Source of the DNA: Cytobacillus stercorigallinarum
GTDB lineage: Bacteria; Bacillota; Bacilli; Bacillales; Cytobacillaceae
Length of the DNA: 56,474 nt
Reading direction: 5' to 3'
Assembly: GCF_014836495.1 (NCBI RefSeq)
Contig: NZ_JACSQT010000016.1
Coordinates: 1-56,474, forward strand
Shown here: piece after piece, positions 26,680 to 38,320 of the stretch
Layout: every line of letters begins with the position of its first letter
Numbering within the stretch: the first letter of the stretch is position 1
Translations under genes and position numbers: made by a program
The notes under the pieces: model-generated
The model's database searches: none
What the model saw: only the letters and a program-made list of their open reading frames with translations
What the model was told of the DNA's origin: nothing

Positions 26680-26700
26680 GACATTTTCACTCTAAATGTC
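26680..26700. promoter_or_regulatory. candidate operator in the SDR/TetR intergenic region
   Basis: GACATTT-seven bases-AAATGTC is the only sizeable inverted repeat in the 117-base divergent spacer. Its placement 24 bases before the regulator's ATG fits autoregulation. Assignment is by position and symmetry only. Confidence 0.45.
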
Positions 26701-26723
26701 CAATTTAAGGAGTTGAGGAAACA

Positions 26724-27260
26724 ATGCTACAAAATCCATCTGCGAAAACGTATATCATCACAGCACTACTTGAACTTTTACAGCAAAGGACATTCTCTTC
26801 TATTACAGTAAAAGAGATAGTAAAAAGAGCAGGCATTAGTCGCTCTACCTTCTATGTCTATTATTATGATAAATTTGATTTACTTGAGCAACTCTCAAAG
26901 GACATCATCATCGAATTCATAGCATTTTATCAACAAGCTAAAAAAAAGCACAATCCCCATTTACAGGTAGAACAAACAACCAAGGATATATGTAATCATG
27001 TCTTTTCTTATCAATCTTTCTATAAAGAACAGTTAAAAAACCCACAATTCATTCACCAATTATCACGAGAACTATCTGCAACATTAATGCATGTCTATAA
27101 CCATAAAAGTTACGCCTCCTTTTCTAGCTATGGCACAGTGGGCTTTCTGGCTGAATGGGTATATGACTCTTTTCAAATGAGCCCTGAGGAAGCTGCTATA
27201 GAATTAAGAAAAATAGGGACTACAGATTGGTCGGCTTCACATACAGAAATGAATAAATGA
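26724..27260 (+). CDS. TetR/AcrR-family transcriptional regulator
   Basis: 178 residues. Residues 8-55 form the helix-turn-helix domain: YIITALLELLQQRTFSSITVKEIVKRAGISRSTFYVYYYDKFDLLE has the family's TVKEI...AGISRSTFYxYYxDK pattern. The helical remainder resembles the TetR_C ligand domain found with Bacillus and Staphylococcus YxaF/DhaS-like regulators. GAGG lies five bases before the ATG. Divergent from the SDR gene, which is the likely target; the inducer is unknown. Confidence 0.85.
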   Translation: MLQNPSAKTYIITALLELLQQRTFSSITVKEIVKRAGISRSTFYVYYYDKFDLLEQLSKDIIIEFIAFYQQAKKKHNPHLQVEQTTKDICNHVFSYQSFYKEQLKNPQFIHQLSRELSATLMHVYNHKSYASFSSYGTVGFLAEWVYDSFQMSPEEAAIELRKIGTTDWSASHTEMNK

Positions 27261-27340
27261 CTAACTTTATAGAAAGCAATAATAAAAAAAAGCAAGGTGT
27301 ATATTTCATCTTTACAGTACCCTTGCTTTTTTATGTTCAT

Positions 27341-28411
27341 TTATTTAACAAAGGTTCCTGCATTTAGTCGGCGTTGCATTTCTTTTACGACGAGAGATGG
27401 ACGACTTAATACACCATCGACAACCGTCCCCAAATATATTTGTAACGCTCGTATTGTATGAGGACCCATTAAACCATCAGGATTTGCACCAATCAGTCGT
27501 TGCAATGCTATTATCACATTACTTCCTTGTTTTCCAATAGCAAAGTGAATCGTTCCATCATAGAAGGCATTCGTTACACTATTTTTCGGCTGATTACTGA
27601 TGATACCATCAACAGGAGTACCCAATGCTTTTTGTAGTGCTCTCGTTGTTGATTTCCCCCATTTTCCGTCTACGTTCAGATTTGCTTTTGTTGATGGTTT
27701 CTTCGAGACTCCTTTTTTGATTTTTTCTAATAAAGCAATGTTTTGCACCGCTGTACCTTGATAATTATTCATACCATATTGCTTTGCTAATTTTGCTCGG
27801 TTCTTGAAAGATGAGTCTATTCCTTGTGCGTTTAGATAGTCGACAATACTATTTCCACTCTGAACCGGTTTCGGTTGAGTAGGACTAGGCTGAGGGGACC
27901 CAAAATTTTCCTCTACCTGCACTCCATCTACTTTATTCAAAAAATCCTCCCATGTAATGCCCTTATAACCCGCGCGCAATTGTGCGGGACAATTTTTTCC
28001 TGACCAATCATGATGCTGTTTAATTCGACTCCGATCCAACCCATACTTGTCCATTAACATTTTAACTAATGCTGCGCCATTATTGATTGTCTGTTCATAG
28101 TCACCATCGGCATTGATGCACATCTCAATATGAATCGACGCCGTATTCCCAGGCCCTCGCCCATCTCCTGCTGCCCAGCACATCACATCATCTTCAAATG
28201 ATTGGATCGCTATCCGGTCATCGACTTGGTAATGCCAACTAGCTTGTCTTGAATTTAAGTTCGACTGTAAATTAGCATGCATCTGCGCATTTGCTCCGAT
28301 TCCCATATTACCTGTTTGATGTGGTGTAATATATTGAATTTTATTACCTTTACCATAAGAGCGTTGATTAACTACTTCCTGAGATACAAGTTGCTTTATC
28401 ACATTAACCAT
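27341..28411 (-). CDS. phage-type N-acetylmuramoyl-L-alanine amidase (endolysin-like)
   Basis: 356 residues cutting the amide between MurNAc and L-alanine. An Amidase_2 domain (1-150) has zinc ligands H31 in TPHQTG, a histidine in KQHHDW (133/134) and C141 in KNCPA. A linker and an Amidase02_C-like segment (about 185-232, SIVDYLNAQGIDSSFKNR) follow, then two peptidoglycan-binding-like repeats (about 245-356) with DGKWGKSTTRALQ and DGLMGPHTIRALQ. There is no signal peptide, as in phage lysins, and no holin nearby. AAAGGAGAGGG precedes the ATG. Probably a prophage remnant or a lysin reused in mother-cell lysis. Confidence 0.85.
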   Translation of the reverse strand: MVNVIKQLVSQEVVNQRSYGKGNKIQYITPHQTGNMGIGANAQMHANLQSNLNSRQASWHYQVDDRIAIQSFEDDVMCWAAGDGRGPGNTASIHIEMCINADGDYEQTINNGAALVKMLMDKYGLDRSRIKQHHDWSGKNCPAQLRAGYKGITWEDFLNKVDGVQVEENFGSPQPSPTQPKPVQSGNSIVDYLNAQGIDSSFKNRAKLAKQYGMNNYQGTAVQNIALLEKIKKGVSKKPSTKANLNVDGKWGKSTTRALQKALGTPVDGIISNQPKNSVTNAFYDGTIHFAIGKQGSNVIIALQRLIGANPDGLMGPHTIRALQIYLGTVVDGVLSRPSLVVKEMQRRLNAGTFVK

Positions 28412-28446
28412 ACATAACCCTCTCCTTTCTATAATATATAAGTAAA

Positions 28447-28472
28447 AAGGACTGCCCGTGTGGACAGCCCTT
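28447..28472 (-). terminator. terminator-like hairpin upstream of the amidase gene
   Basis: AGGGCTGTCC / GGGCAGTCCT with G-T pairs and a four-base loop, followed on the minus strand by TTTTTACT. It lies only 36 bases before the amidase ATG, so it is either an upstream barrier or an attenuator. Confidence 0.6.
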
Positions 28473-28798
28473 CATAAAAAATACATATAGAAAGCCTATT
28501 TTTTCTATAGAATGGAAGAGTGAAAAGATATAATGATCAATTTACTGATCTGAGTATAATAGATGCATTTGCTACTCTATTGTTTCAACCTTGTTGTTAG
28601 TACAAATGCATTTTGCTCCCCAAAATATAGCGTAGCAACCTAAGACATGATATGACATTCAAAATTATGACAATAACGAACGACTTGCTAAGGTTTTTGG
28701 GTGGGAAATTCCTTGCATGCCTCTCTCTCTGTAGACAAATATGAAGAAGTAGCATGACTGATCAAACCATATATAACCTCTGACCTCTGACTTAACTC
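28473..28798. other. gene-free stretch with one long imperfect inverted repeat
   Basis: No credible gene. The arms TGCATTTGCTACT (28564-28576) and AGTACAAATGCA (28599-28610) pair over 12 bp with one bulge, and the plus strand then reads TTTTG. Nearby TATAAT hexamers at about 28540 and 28555 lack good -35 boxes. Confidence 0.4.
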
Positions 28799-28803
28799 AA
28801 AAA

Positions 28804-28832
28804 AAGAAGAAGACGAACTAAAAAAGTTCGCC
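28804..28832 (-). terminator. second terminator downstream of sufB
   Basis: GGCGAAC / GTTCGTC (28826-28832 and 28812-28818, one G-T pair), then TTCTTCTTTTTTT on the minus strand. It backs up the terminator at 28904-28930. Confidence 0.55.
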
Positions 28833-28903
28833 TCATACACTAAAATAAACGAGAAAAAAACTGTATCTGCCCGAAATCGGCACGAATAATTTTCACTCCA
28901 AAC

Positions 28904-28930
28904 AAAAAACCCTTATATAATAAGGGTTTT
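28904..28930 (-). terminator. terminator of the suf operon
   Basis: Perfect ten-base arms AAAACCCTTA / TAAGGGTTTT with a five-base loop and a T-rich tail on the minus strand, just beyond the sufB stop. Confidence 0.85.
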
Positions 28931-28936
28931 AAGCAT

Positions 28937-30334
28937 TTATCCAATTGAACCTTCCATCTCGAACTTGATCAAACGGTTCATTTCAACAGCATATTCCATT
29001 GGAAGTTCTTTTGTAAATGGTTCGATGAAGCCCATGACAATCATTTCTGTTGCCTCTTCTTCAGAAATACCTCTGCTCATTAGATAAAATAATTGTTCTT
29101 CAGATACTTTAGATACCTTCGCTTCGTGCTCTAATGAAATATTGTCATTCATGATTTCATTGTAAGGGATCGTATCAGAAGTTGATTGATTATCCATAAT
29201 TAAAGTATCACATTCAATATTTGAACGTGCACCAGTTGCTTTACGTCCAAATTGAACAATTCCGCGGTAAGTTACTTTACCACCTTGTTTAGCAATTGAT
29301 TTAGAAACAATTGTTGAAGATGTATTCGGTGCTAAGTGTAGCATTTTCGCACCTGCATCTTGGTGTTGTCCTTTACCTGCTAATGCGATGGACAATGTCA
29401 TACCACGTGCGCCTTCACCTTTAAGGATAACGGCTGGATATTTCATTGTTAGTTTAGATCCGATGTTACCATCAATCCATTCCATTGTTGCATTTTCTTC
29501 ACAAACTGCGCGTTTTGTAACGAGGTTAAACACGTTATTTGCCCAGTTTTGAATCGTTGTATAACGGCAATATGCGCCTTTTTTGATGATAATTTCAACT
29601 ACGGCACTATGCAGTGAATTGGTTGTATAAACAGGTGCAGTACAACCTTCAACATAATGTACATGTGCGCCTTCATCTACAATGATTAACGTACGCTCAA
29701 ACTGACCCATATTCTCAGAGTTAATACGGAAGTAAGCTTGTAATGGTGTATCTACTTTAATTCCTTTAGGAACGTAGATGAATGAACCACCAGACCAAAC
29801 TGCTGAGTTTAATGCAGCGAATTTATTATCTGTTGGTGGGATTACTTTTGCCCAGTGCTCACGGAAAATATCTTCGTTTTCACGTAGTGCAGAATCTGTA
29901 TCTTTAAAGACGATCCCTTTTGACTCAAGATCCTCTTGCATATTATGGTAAACTACCTCAGATTCGTATTGAGCAGAAACCCCTGCAAGATATTTTTGCT
30001 CCGCTTCTGGAATACCTAACTTATCAAAAGTTTGTTTGATTTCTTCAGGAACCTCATCCCAAGAACGCTCTGTTTTCTCAGATGGTTTTACATAATACGT
30101 AATCTCATCAAAGTTAAGTGCTGATAGATCGCCACCCCATTGAGGCATTGGCATATTGTAGAAGTGCTCTAAAGATTTCAATCGGAAGTCAAGCATCCAT
30201 TGAGGCTCTTCCTTCATTTTAGAAATCTCTTGCACGATTTCTTTTGTTAAACCGCGTTTTGACCGGAAAATGGAAATGTCCTTATCGGCAAATCCATACT
30301 TGTAATCGCCGATTTCAGGTGCTTTTTTTGCCAT
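28937..30334 (-). CDS. sufB: Fe-S cluster assembly scaffold SufB
   Basis: The scaffold on which SUF builds iron-sulfur clusters, with SufC and SufD. 465 residues from the ATG at 30334, which has GGAGGA seven bases ahead; an earlier in-frame ATG at 30349 lacks spacing. Family marks are [12 protein letters not shown], the beta-helix region with [19 protein letters not shown], and [21 protein letters not shown] near the C-terminus. It is the last gene of sufC-sufD-sufS-sufU-sufB. Confidence 0.95.
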   Translation of the reverse strand: MAKKAPEIGDYKYGFADKDISIFRSKRGLTKEIVQEISKMKEEPQWMLDFRLKSLEHFYNMPMPQWGGDLSALNFDEITYYVKPSEKTERSWDEVPEEIKQTFDKLGIPEAEQKYLAGVSAQYESEVVYHNMQEDLESKGIVFKDTDSALRENEDIFREHWAKVIPPTDNKFAALNSAVWSGGSFIYVPKGIKVDTPLQAYFRINSENMGQFERTLIIVDEGAHVHYVEGCTAPVYTTNSLHSAVVEIIIKKGAYCRYTTIQNWANNVFNLVTKRAVCEENATMEWIDGNIGSKLTMKYPAVILKGEGARGMTLSIALAGKGQHQDAGAKMLHLAPNTSSTIVSKSIAKQGGKVTYRGIVQFGRKATGARSNIECDTLIMDNQSTSDTIPYNEIMNDNISLEHEAKVSKVSEEQLFYLMSRGISEEEATEMIVMGFIEPFTKELPMEYAVEMNRLIKFEMEGSIG

Positions 30335-30401
30335 TTCGTCTTCCTCCATTCTTATGGTTAGAAAAAACCTTCACCATGATTTATTTTAACGTTAATTATG
30401 A

Positions 30402-33374
<2,973 letters not shown>

Positions 33375-33391
33375 AGTGATCCTCCTAACTC

Positions 33392-34174
33392 TTACGCTTC
33401 TTGCTCAACTGATTCGTCTTCGATACCTAATTCTTTTTTAATCCAGTCATAACCTTCAGCTTCTAGTCTTTGTGCTAATTCTGGTCCACCAGACTTAACA
33501 ACACGACCTTGCATCATTACATGCACGTGATCAGGTGTGATGTAGTTTAATAGACGTTGGTAGTGAGTAATAATTAAGCAACCAAATTCCTCACCGCGCA
33601 TTTCGTTAATCCCTTTAGAAACGACTTTCAATGCATCGATATCTAATCCAGAATCAATTTCATCAAGGATCGCAATCTTAGGCTCAATCATCATCATTTG
33701 TAGGATTTCATTACGCTTTTTCTCCCCACCAGAGAAGCCTTCGTTTAAGTAACGTTGGGCCATATCTGTATCCATTTCAAGATACTCCATGTTTTTATCC
33801 ATTTTACGAATGAATTTCATTAGAGAAATCTCTTCGCCTTCTTCGCGACGGCTATTAATTGCTGAACGTAGAAAATCGGCATTTGTTACGCCACTGATTT
33901 CACTTGGGTACTGCATTGCAAGGAATAGACCTGCACGCGCGCGTTCATCTACTTCCATTTCAAGTACATCTTCACCGTCTAAAATAATACTTCCTTTTGT
34001 TACTTCATATTTCGGATGTCCCATAATTGCGGAAGATAATGTTGATTTACCTGTTCCGTTAGGACCCATAATTGCGTGGATTTCTCCACCCTTTATCTCA
34101 AGGTTAACACCTTTTAAAATCTCTTTTCCTTCAATTTCAACATGAAGGTCTTTAATTGTTAATGTAGATGCCAT
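33392..34174 (-). CDS. sufC: Fe-S cluster assembly ATPase SufC
   Basis: An ABC-type soluble ATPase that drives SufBD. Walker A GPNGTGKST (about 37-45), signature FSGGEKKRNEILQ (about 147), Walker B IAILDEIDSGLDIDAL, which is the SufC-specific form, and the switch histidine in LIITHYQRLL. 260 residues. CGGAGGT precedes the ATG. It is first in the operon, behind a leader of about 75 nt that contains a small hairpin. Confidence 0.95.
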   Translation of the reverse strand: MASTLTIKDLHVEIEGKEILKGVNLEIKGGEIHAIMGPNGTGKSTLSSAIMGHPKYEVTKGSIILDGEDVLEMEVDERARAGLFLAMQYPSEISGVTNADFLRSAINSRREEGEEISLMKFIRKMDKNMEYLEMDTDMAQRYLNEGFSGGEKKRNEILQMMMIEPKIAILDEIDSGLDIDALKVVSKGINEMRGEEFGCLIITHYQRLLNYITPDHVHVMMQGRVVKSGGPELAQRLEAEGYDWIKKELGIEDESVEQEA

Positions 34175-34196
34175 GTTTATACCTCCGTAATAAAAA

Positions 34197-34221
34197 AGAT
34201 TTGCCCTGTTAAGTCAAATCT
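34197..34221 (-). promoter_or_regulatory. leader hairpin upstream of sufC
   Basis: AGATTTG / CAAATCT with an 11-base loop, followed on the minus strand by TTTTTATT, lies immediately before the sufC ribosome site. The shape is that of a weak intrinsic terminator and could attenuate the operon. No known riboswitch was recognised. Confidence 0.35.
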
Positions 34222-34257
34222 CATTTCTAGTTTAATTCTCACTTTATTCTCATTACA

Positions 34258-34286
34258 ATCTTATAACAAATTAAATGTGATATCAA
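34258..34286 (-). promoter_or_regulatory. probable suf operon promoter
   Basis: Minus-strand TTGATA (34286-34281), 17-base spacer, TAAGAT (34263-34258). An overlapping alternative is TTGTTA-17-TAAAGT. Either puts the start within 75 bases of sufC. Confidence 0.5.
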
Positions 34287-34564
34287 CTCTTTGCACATAT
34301 TAGACGATATTTCCACTATGTATATGTTGTAAACCTATCACCCTACATTATTCTACACTAAATTTAGTGAAAAAAACTCATTTTTCTTCTATTTATATAT
34401 CACTTGTTGGTATATTCTTCTCTACTTGCATTTATGTCCAAATTAAAATCATCATAATCATCTTGTTTACAAGCAAAAGAGAAGTCAGATTCCCGATATA
34501 TATATAAGGTTTCACGCTTCCTAATCATTGACGAAATTAAACCTCATGTCACTTTATTATATAC

Positions 34565-34590
34565 AAAAAGAGCCGTCTATCTGACAGCTC
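34565..34590 (-). terminator. terminator of the small gene at 34601-34753
   Basis: GAGCTGTC / GACGGCTC (one G-T pair) with a five-base loop, then TTTTTG on the minus strand, starting 11 bases after the stop codon. Confidence 0.75.
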
Positions 34591-34600
34591 CTCTCTTTAT

Positions 34601-34753
34601 TTAAGCATGTGCTTTACGTTCGATATCGGCAACAATTCTTTGACTTTTTAAGTAATCTCTTTCACGCTGTTTTTCTACGCGCATCCTTACATCCTGACTT
34701 TGGCAATACGTTTCATATCCTACTCCGTATGCTCCGTGCATGGCTTTTTCCAT
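34601..34753 (-). CDS. small unrecognised gene, 50 residues or about 62 with a noncanonical start
   Basis: From the ATG at 34753 it encodes MEKAMHGAYGVGYETYCQSQ, then a charged amphipathic helix rich in Arg, Lys and Glu ending IERKAHA. The ATG has only a poor ribosome site (GAG). The same frame stays open 12 codons further up, to 34789, where an ATT lies seven bases after GAAAGGA, an ideal arrangement, and would add ISQLQLNYTSE-type residues. A terminator follows directly. I do not recognise a family with confidence; it is probably a real small Bacillaceae protein. Confidence 0.6.
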   Translation of the reverse strand: MEKAMHGAYGVGYETYCQSQDVRMRVEKQRERDYLKSQRIVADIERKAHA

Positions 34754-34789
34754 TTCGCTCGTGTAATTCAGCTGTAGCTGACTAATAAT

Positions 34790-35108
34790 GAATCAATCCT
34801 TTCAAATTTTCGCCGTTTAAAGCGTTATAATGATTACAATAAAAATACTACACTATAAACGTACCCCACTCAAACACGATAAAACATGAAAATACGCTTT
34901 TTTTCTGAATTTACCGTGATTCGTTTTATCCACCTCTTTTATTCATAAATTAATGGGTCATTCCTTACAAATATTCACCTTTACTCATACACAAGTTAGA
35001 AATGACTATTTTGTCTGTGCAAAATACCTCTAATCAACAGTTCAGGCCACCTTTGTGAGATTAAGCAATATACAGAGAATTATTATCTTCTTATACGAGC
35101 TAATAGAC
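34790..35108. other. gene-free stretch upstream of the small gene
   Basis: About 320 AT-rich bases containing the ribosome site of the small gene (near 34800). A TATAAC hexamer near 34830 is the only possible -10 and lacks a good -35. No reading frame or RNA gene was recognised. Confidence 0.5.
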
Positions 35109-35308
35109 TTTGTTCTGGTATCTCTGGTTTTTTTACTCTTGATGCACGTGCAAATCCATTTTGTCCGCTATCTTTAGGTTTTTCACTCTTGATGTACGAG
35201 CAAATCACTTTTGTTCCGCTATCTTTGGCATTTTCACTCTCGATGTACGAACAAACCCTATTTATTTAGCTATTTTTCGTAAACCTTGATGTTCGCGCAA
35301 ACCCGATC
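35109..35308. repeat. degenerate tandem repeat, about 50 bp, four copies
   Basis: Four diverged head-to-tail copies, anchored by GATGCACGTGCAAATC (35141), GATGTACGAGCAAATC (35191), GATGTACGAACAAACC (35242) and GATGTTCGCGCAAACC (35288), giving steps of 50, 51 and 46 bases. The middle copies also share TTTGTYCCGCTATCTTT and TTTTTCACTCT-like blocks. Spacers are not unique and copies differ, so it is not a CRISPR. No sustained reading frame crosses it. Confidence 0.75.
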
Positions 35309-35440
35309 ATGGGGGAAAAGCTTGTAAACTTGATTATTTGTCTTAATACAAATTATCCACACTACTTGTTTCTCCAATAGCCATTAACCTTTATTTGAAT
35401 CAATTGACTCAGTGCAATGTATTTTTTCCATTACCTTACT

Positions 35441-35472
35441 AAAAAAAAGAAGCCTACAACTATGTAGACTTC
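35441..35472 (-). terminator. terminator of metNPQ
   Basis: GAAGTCTACA / TGTAGGCTTC (one G-T pair) with a four-base loop, followed by a T8 run on the minus strand, 15 bases past the metQ stop. Confidence 0.88.
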
Positions 35473-35487
35473 TTCGATAAATATCGA

Positions 35488-36321
35488 TTATTCAGTTACA
35501 GGTACAACTGCACCTTCATATTGTTCTTCAATGAAACTTTGGATTTCTTCAGAGTGTAATACTTCTAGTAATGCTTTTATTTCTTCTTTGTCTTCATCCC
35601 CAGCTTTAACTGCGATAACATTCACATATGGAGAATCACTTTCTTCAAGTGCAATTGCATCTTCTACTGGATTTAAGCCAGCATCAATCGCATAGTTAGA
35701 GTTAATAAGAACGGCGTCACCTTCACCATTATTATATATTTGTGGAAGAAGTGCTGCTTCATACTCCGTATCAAACTTTATATTTTTCGTATTTTCCTCA
35801 ATATCATCAATTGTCGCTGTCGTTTTATCGACATCAGCTTTTAGTGTAATCAAACCTTCCTTTTCTAACATAGTCAAAATACGACCATGGTCAGGAACAG
35901 AGCTGCTCATAATAATGGTTGCTCCTTCTGGAAGATCATCTAAGCTATCATATTCTTGTGAATAAACACCAATTGGTTCAATATGAACGCCACCAGCATT
36001 CACAAAATCATAACCGTTTTCTGCCATTTGCGATTCTAAATAAGGGATGTGTTGGAAGTAGTTCGCATCAATATCGCCACCCTCTAACGCTTGGTTCGGT
36101 ACAATATAATCTTGGAACGTTGTGATATCCAACTCAATTCCTTTTTCTTCTAATAATGGTTTTGCTTCATTTAGGATTTCAGCATGCGGTACATTAGATG
36201 CCCCAATTTTTAATGTTTTTGTTCCTTCATCAGATCCTTCGTTACCTTCATCTGAAGAACCACAAGCAGCAATAAATAAAGTAACAGCCGCAATCATTAA
36301 AACAGATAACCATTTTTTCAT
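35488..36321 (-). CDS. metQ: methionine ABC transporter, substrate-binding lipoprotein MetQ
   Basis: A 277-residue NlpA-family receptor for L- and D-methionine. Signal peptide MKKWLSVLMIAAVTLFIAA precedes the lipobox cysteine of IAAC; the mature part starts KTLKIGASNVPHAEIL and contains DYIVPNQALEGGDIDANYFQHIPYL (about 66-90), the NlpA signature. AGGAGAG lies before the ATG. It is 12 bases after metP, last in metN-metP-metQ under a SAM riboswitch. Confidence 0.94.
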   Translation of the reverse strand: MKKWLSVLMIAAVTLFIAACGSSDEGNEGSDEGTKTLKIGASNVPHAEILNEAKPLLEEKGIELDITTFQDYIVPNQALEGGDIDANYFQHIPYLESQMAENGYDFVNAGGVHIEPIGVYSQEYDSLDDLPEGATIIMSSSVPDHGRILTMLEKEGLITLKADVDKTTATIDDIEENTKNIKFDTEYEAALLPQIYNNGEGDAVLINSNYAIDAGLNPVEDAIALEESDSPYVNVIAVKAGDEDKEEIKALLEVLHSEEIQSFIEEQYEGAVVPVTE

Positions 36322-36333
36322 TTTTTAGCTCTC

Positions 36334-37002
36334 CTATCGTTTGTCTAGTTTGGAAGTAATCAAATCACCAATCATTTGGATGATAAACACGATAATTAAA
36401 ATGATAATCGTTGCAATCCATACAACGTCATATCTACTTCTTTGGAAACCTTCTAAGTAGGCAAGGTTCCCTAATCCACCTGCACCTATGACACCTGCCA
36501 TCGCCGTATATCCGACTAGCGCAATCGCTGTAACAGTAATCCCCGAAACAAGCGCTGGCATAGATTCAGGAATGAGTACTTTCCATATAATCGTACTTGT
36601 TTTGGCACCCATCGATTTAGAGGCTTCAATGACTCCTTTATCAATCTCACGTAAGCCAATTTCGACCATTCTTGCATAGAAAGGTGCTGCACCAATTATG
36701 AGTGCTGGCAAGGCTGCATTTTCTCCAATCATTGTTCCTAATATCATTTTTGTGAAAGGGATGAGTAACACAATTAAGATTAAGAACGGAATGGATCGAA
36801 AGACATTGACGAATGCCGCAATGATCTTATTAACAAACTGATTTTGCCATATATTACCTTTAGAAGTTAAGAACAAGAGTAGTCCAAGAATAATTCCTAA
36901 AATAAATGTGGCTACAACAGAAATACTTGTCATATATAAAGTTTCTTTTGTTGCTTCCCACATTCTTTCCCAATCCACATTTGGTAGCCATTCATTAAGC
37001 AT
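36334..37002 (-). CDS. metP: methionine ABC transporter, permease MetP
   Basis: 222 residues with five or six membrane spans and the MetI-type coupling loop EASKSMGAKTSTIIWKVLIPESMP (about 124-147). Together with ATPase MetN it moves methionine captured by MetQ. GGAGGTG stands before the ATG, which lies inside the end of metN (eight-base overlap). Confidence 0.93.
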   Translation of the reverse strand: MLNEWLPNVDWERMWEATKETLYMTSISVVATFILGIILGLLLFLTSKGNIWQNQFVNKIIAAFVNVFRSIPFLILIVLLIPFTKMILGTMIGENAALPALIIGAAPFYARMVEIGLREIDKGVIEASKSMGAKTSTIIWKVLIPESMPALVSGITVTAIALVGYTAMAGVIGAGGLGNLAYLEGFQRSRYDVVWIATIIILIIVFIIQMIGDLITSKLDKR

Positions 37003-38020
37003 GGGAAATCACCTCCACGCCAACCTTCTGCGAATGAATATATTCAATCGCGCGGGTAACCTCATCCGACTCTCCATCTATATGAATAAATAAGGTACCG
37101 TAAGAGCCACTTTGTGTTTGGGATATCTTTCCTTGTAATACATTCACTGTTACATTGTAGTGGCGAATTAAGTTTGTGATTAACGGTTGTTCCGCTGATC
37201 CACCTACAAAACCAAGTTGAACAATTTGACCATTTGGATAAGCATTTAGTAAATGTGTAATCGTTTCCTTCGTTTCTTCCGGTTCGGTCACTTGTTGAAC
37301 AAATCGCTTCGTAATAGGTTCTTTTGGCTTTTGGAACACATCTAGCACTTCGCCAATTTCAACAATTCTTCCACCTTCCATGACAGCCACACGGTGGCAA
37401 ATCTTGCGAATGACATGCATTTCATGCGTAATTAACACAATAGTTAACCCTAAACGTTCATTAATATCAACAAGTAAGTCGAGAATACTATCAGTTGTTT
37501 GCGGATCTAGAGCACTTGTCGCCTCATCACATAACAGTACTTTAGGATTATTGGCAAGTGCTCTAGCAATGCCTACTCGCTGTTTTTGTCCACCACTTAA
37601 TTGTGAAGGATAGGCATCCTCTCGACCATCTAGACCGACCAATTTAATTAGCTCATTCACTCTCTCTAGTCGCTCTTTCTTAGGTACACCAGCAATTTCT
37701 AATGGAAACGCAATGTTTTCTCTTACTGTTCGTGACCACAATAAATTAAAATGTTGAAAAATCATGCTGATTTCTTGTCTAGCCTTTCTTAAGCTAGCAC
37801 CTTTTATGCGAGAAACTTCATTCCCTGCTACAGATACAACGCCTTCAGTCGGGATTTCAAGACCATTTAACATACGGATCAATGTACTTTTACCGGCACC
37901 ACTGTATCCGATTACACCGAATATTTCACCCTCGTTAATTTCGAGGTTAACATTGTCTACTGCATTTACTTTCCCATTTTTCGTTGAGAAAATCTTTTTT
38001 ACATCTTTAATTGAAATCAT
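36995..38020 (-). CDS. metN: methionine ABC transporter, ATPase MetN
   Basis: 341 residues: ABC domain with Walker A GYSGAGKST (38-46), Q-loop IFQHFNLL, signature LSGGQKQRVGIARAL (about 140) and Walker B VLLCDEATSALDP, followed by the C-terminal NIL domain (about 270-341) that binds methionine and inhibits the pump from inside. GAGGTG precedes the ATG. First gene of the operon, directly downstream of a SAM riboswitch. Confidence 0.95.
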   Translation of the reverse strand: MISIKDVKKIFSTKNGKVNAVDNVNLEINEGEIFGVIGYSGAGKSTLIRMLNGLEIPTEGVVSVAGNEVSRIKGASLRKARQEISMIFQHFNLLWSRTVRENIAFPLEIAGVPKKERLERVNELIKLVGLDGREDAYPSQLSGGQKQRVGIARALANNPKVLLCDEATSALDPQTTDSILDLLVDINERLGLTIVLITHEMHVIRKICHRVAVMEGGRIVEIGEVLDVFQKPKEPITKRFVQQVTEPEETKETITHLLNAYPNGQIVQLGFVGGSAEQPLITNLIRHYNVTVNVLQGKISQTQSGSYGTLFIHIDGESDEVTRAIEYIHSQKVGVEVISHA

Positions 38021-38076
38021 CTTTCTTCACCTCTTCAATCCAGAAAACAAACACATTGATAGCCTATCCATAGTTT

Positions 38077-38240
38077 TAAAAAAAGCCTTTCTGCTTGTGA
38101 GCAGAAAGGCTTGTTATGAAAATTCCTTTCTCTCATCTTTCAAAGCTACAGCTTTGAGTGAATTGGCACCATTTCAATTAAATGACGGTTGCCGGGCTTC
38201 AAAGGGCACTTCCCTCCACCTCTCTAAATAAGAGCAATCT
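38077..38240 (-). ncRNA. SAM riboswitch (S box) of metNPQ
   Basis: Minus-strand order: CTCTTAT (P1), AGAGGTGGAGGGA, GCCCTTTGAAGCCCGGCAACC, GGTGCCAATTC, an AAAGCTG hairpin and ATGAGAG closing P1 (38234-38130). The terminator AAGCCTTTCTGCT / AGCAGAAAGGCTT with a T7 tail follows (38112-38077). SAM should promote termination and so shut methionine import when SAM is plentiful. Confidence 0.96.
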
Positions 38241-38273
38241 ATGAATATATTGAATTTTTTGTGTACCTGTGTA

Positions 38274-38303
38274 ATAGTATCATGTCATTGAAGAAGATGT
38301 CAA
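38274..38303 (-). promoter_or_regulatory. promoter of the metNPQ S-box transcript
   Basis: Minus-strand TTGACA (38303-38298), 18-base spacer, extended -10 TGATACTAT (hexamer 38279-38274). It starts transcription about 30 bases before the aptamer. Confidence 0.75.
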
Positions 38304-38320
38304 ATGTGAAATAATAGATG

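Noticed and set aside
27341..28411. Resident prophage
   Set aside because: Only the lysin is present; no holin, structural, integrase or repressor genes or attachment sites flank it.
35109..35308. CRISPR array
   Set aside because: Copies are contiguous and diverged, without constant repeats alternating with unique spacers, and no cas genes are present.
37764..38231. 155-residue plus-strand frame across metN and its leader
   Set aside because: It runs through the SAM riboswitch and metN antisense, both of which are certain.
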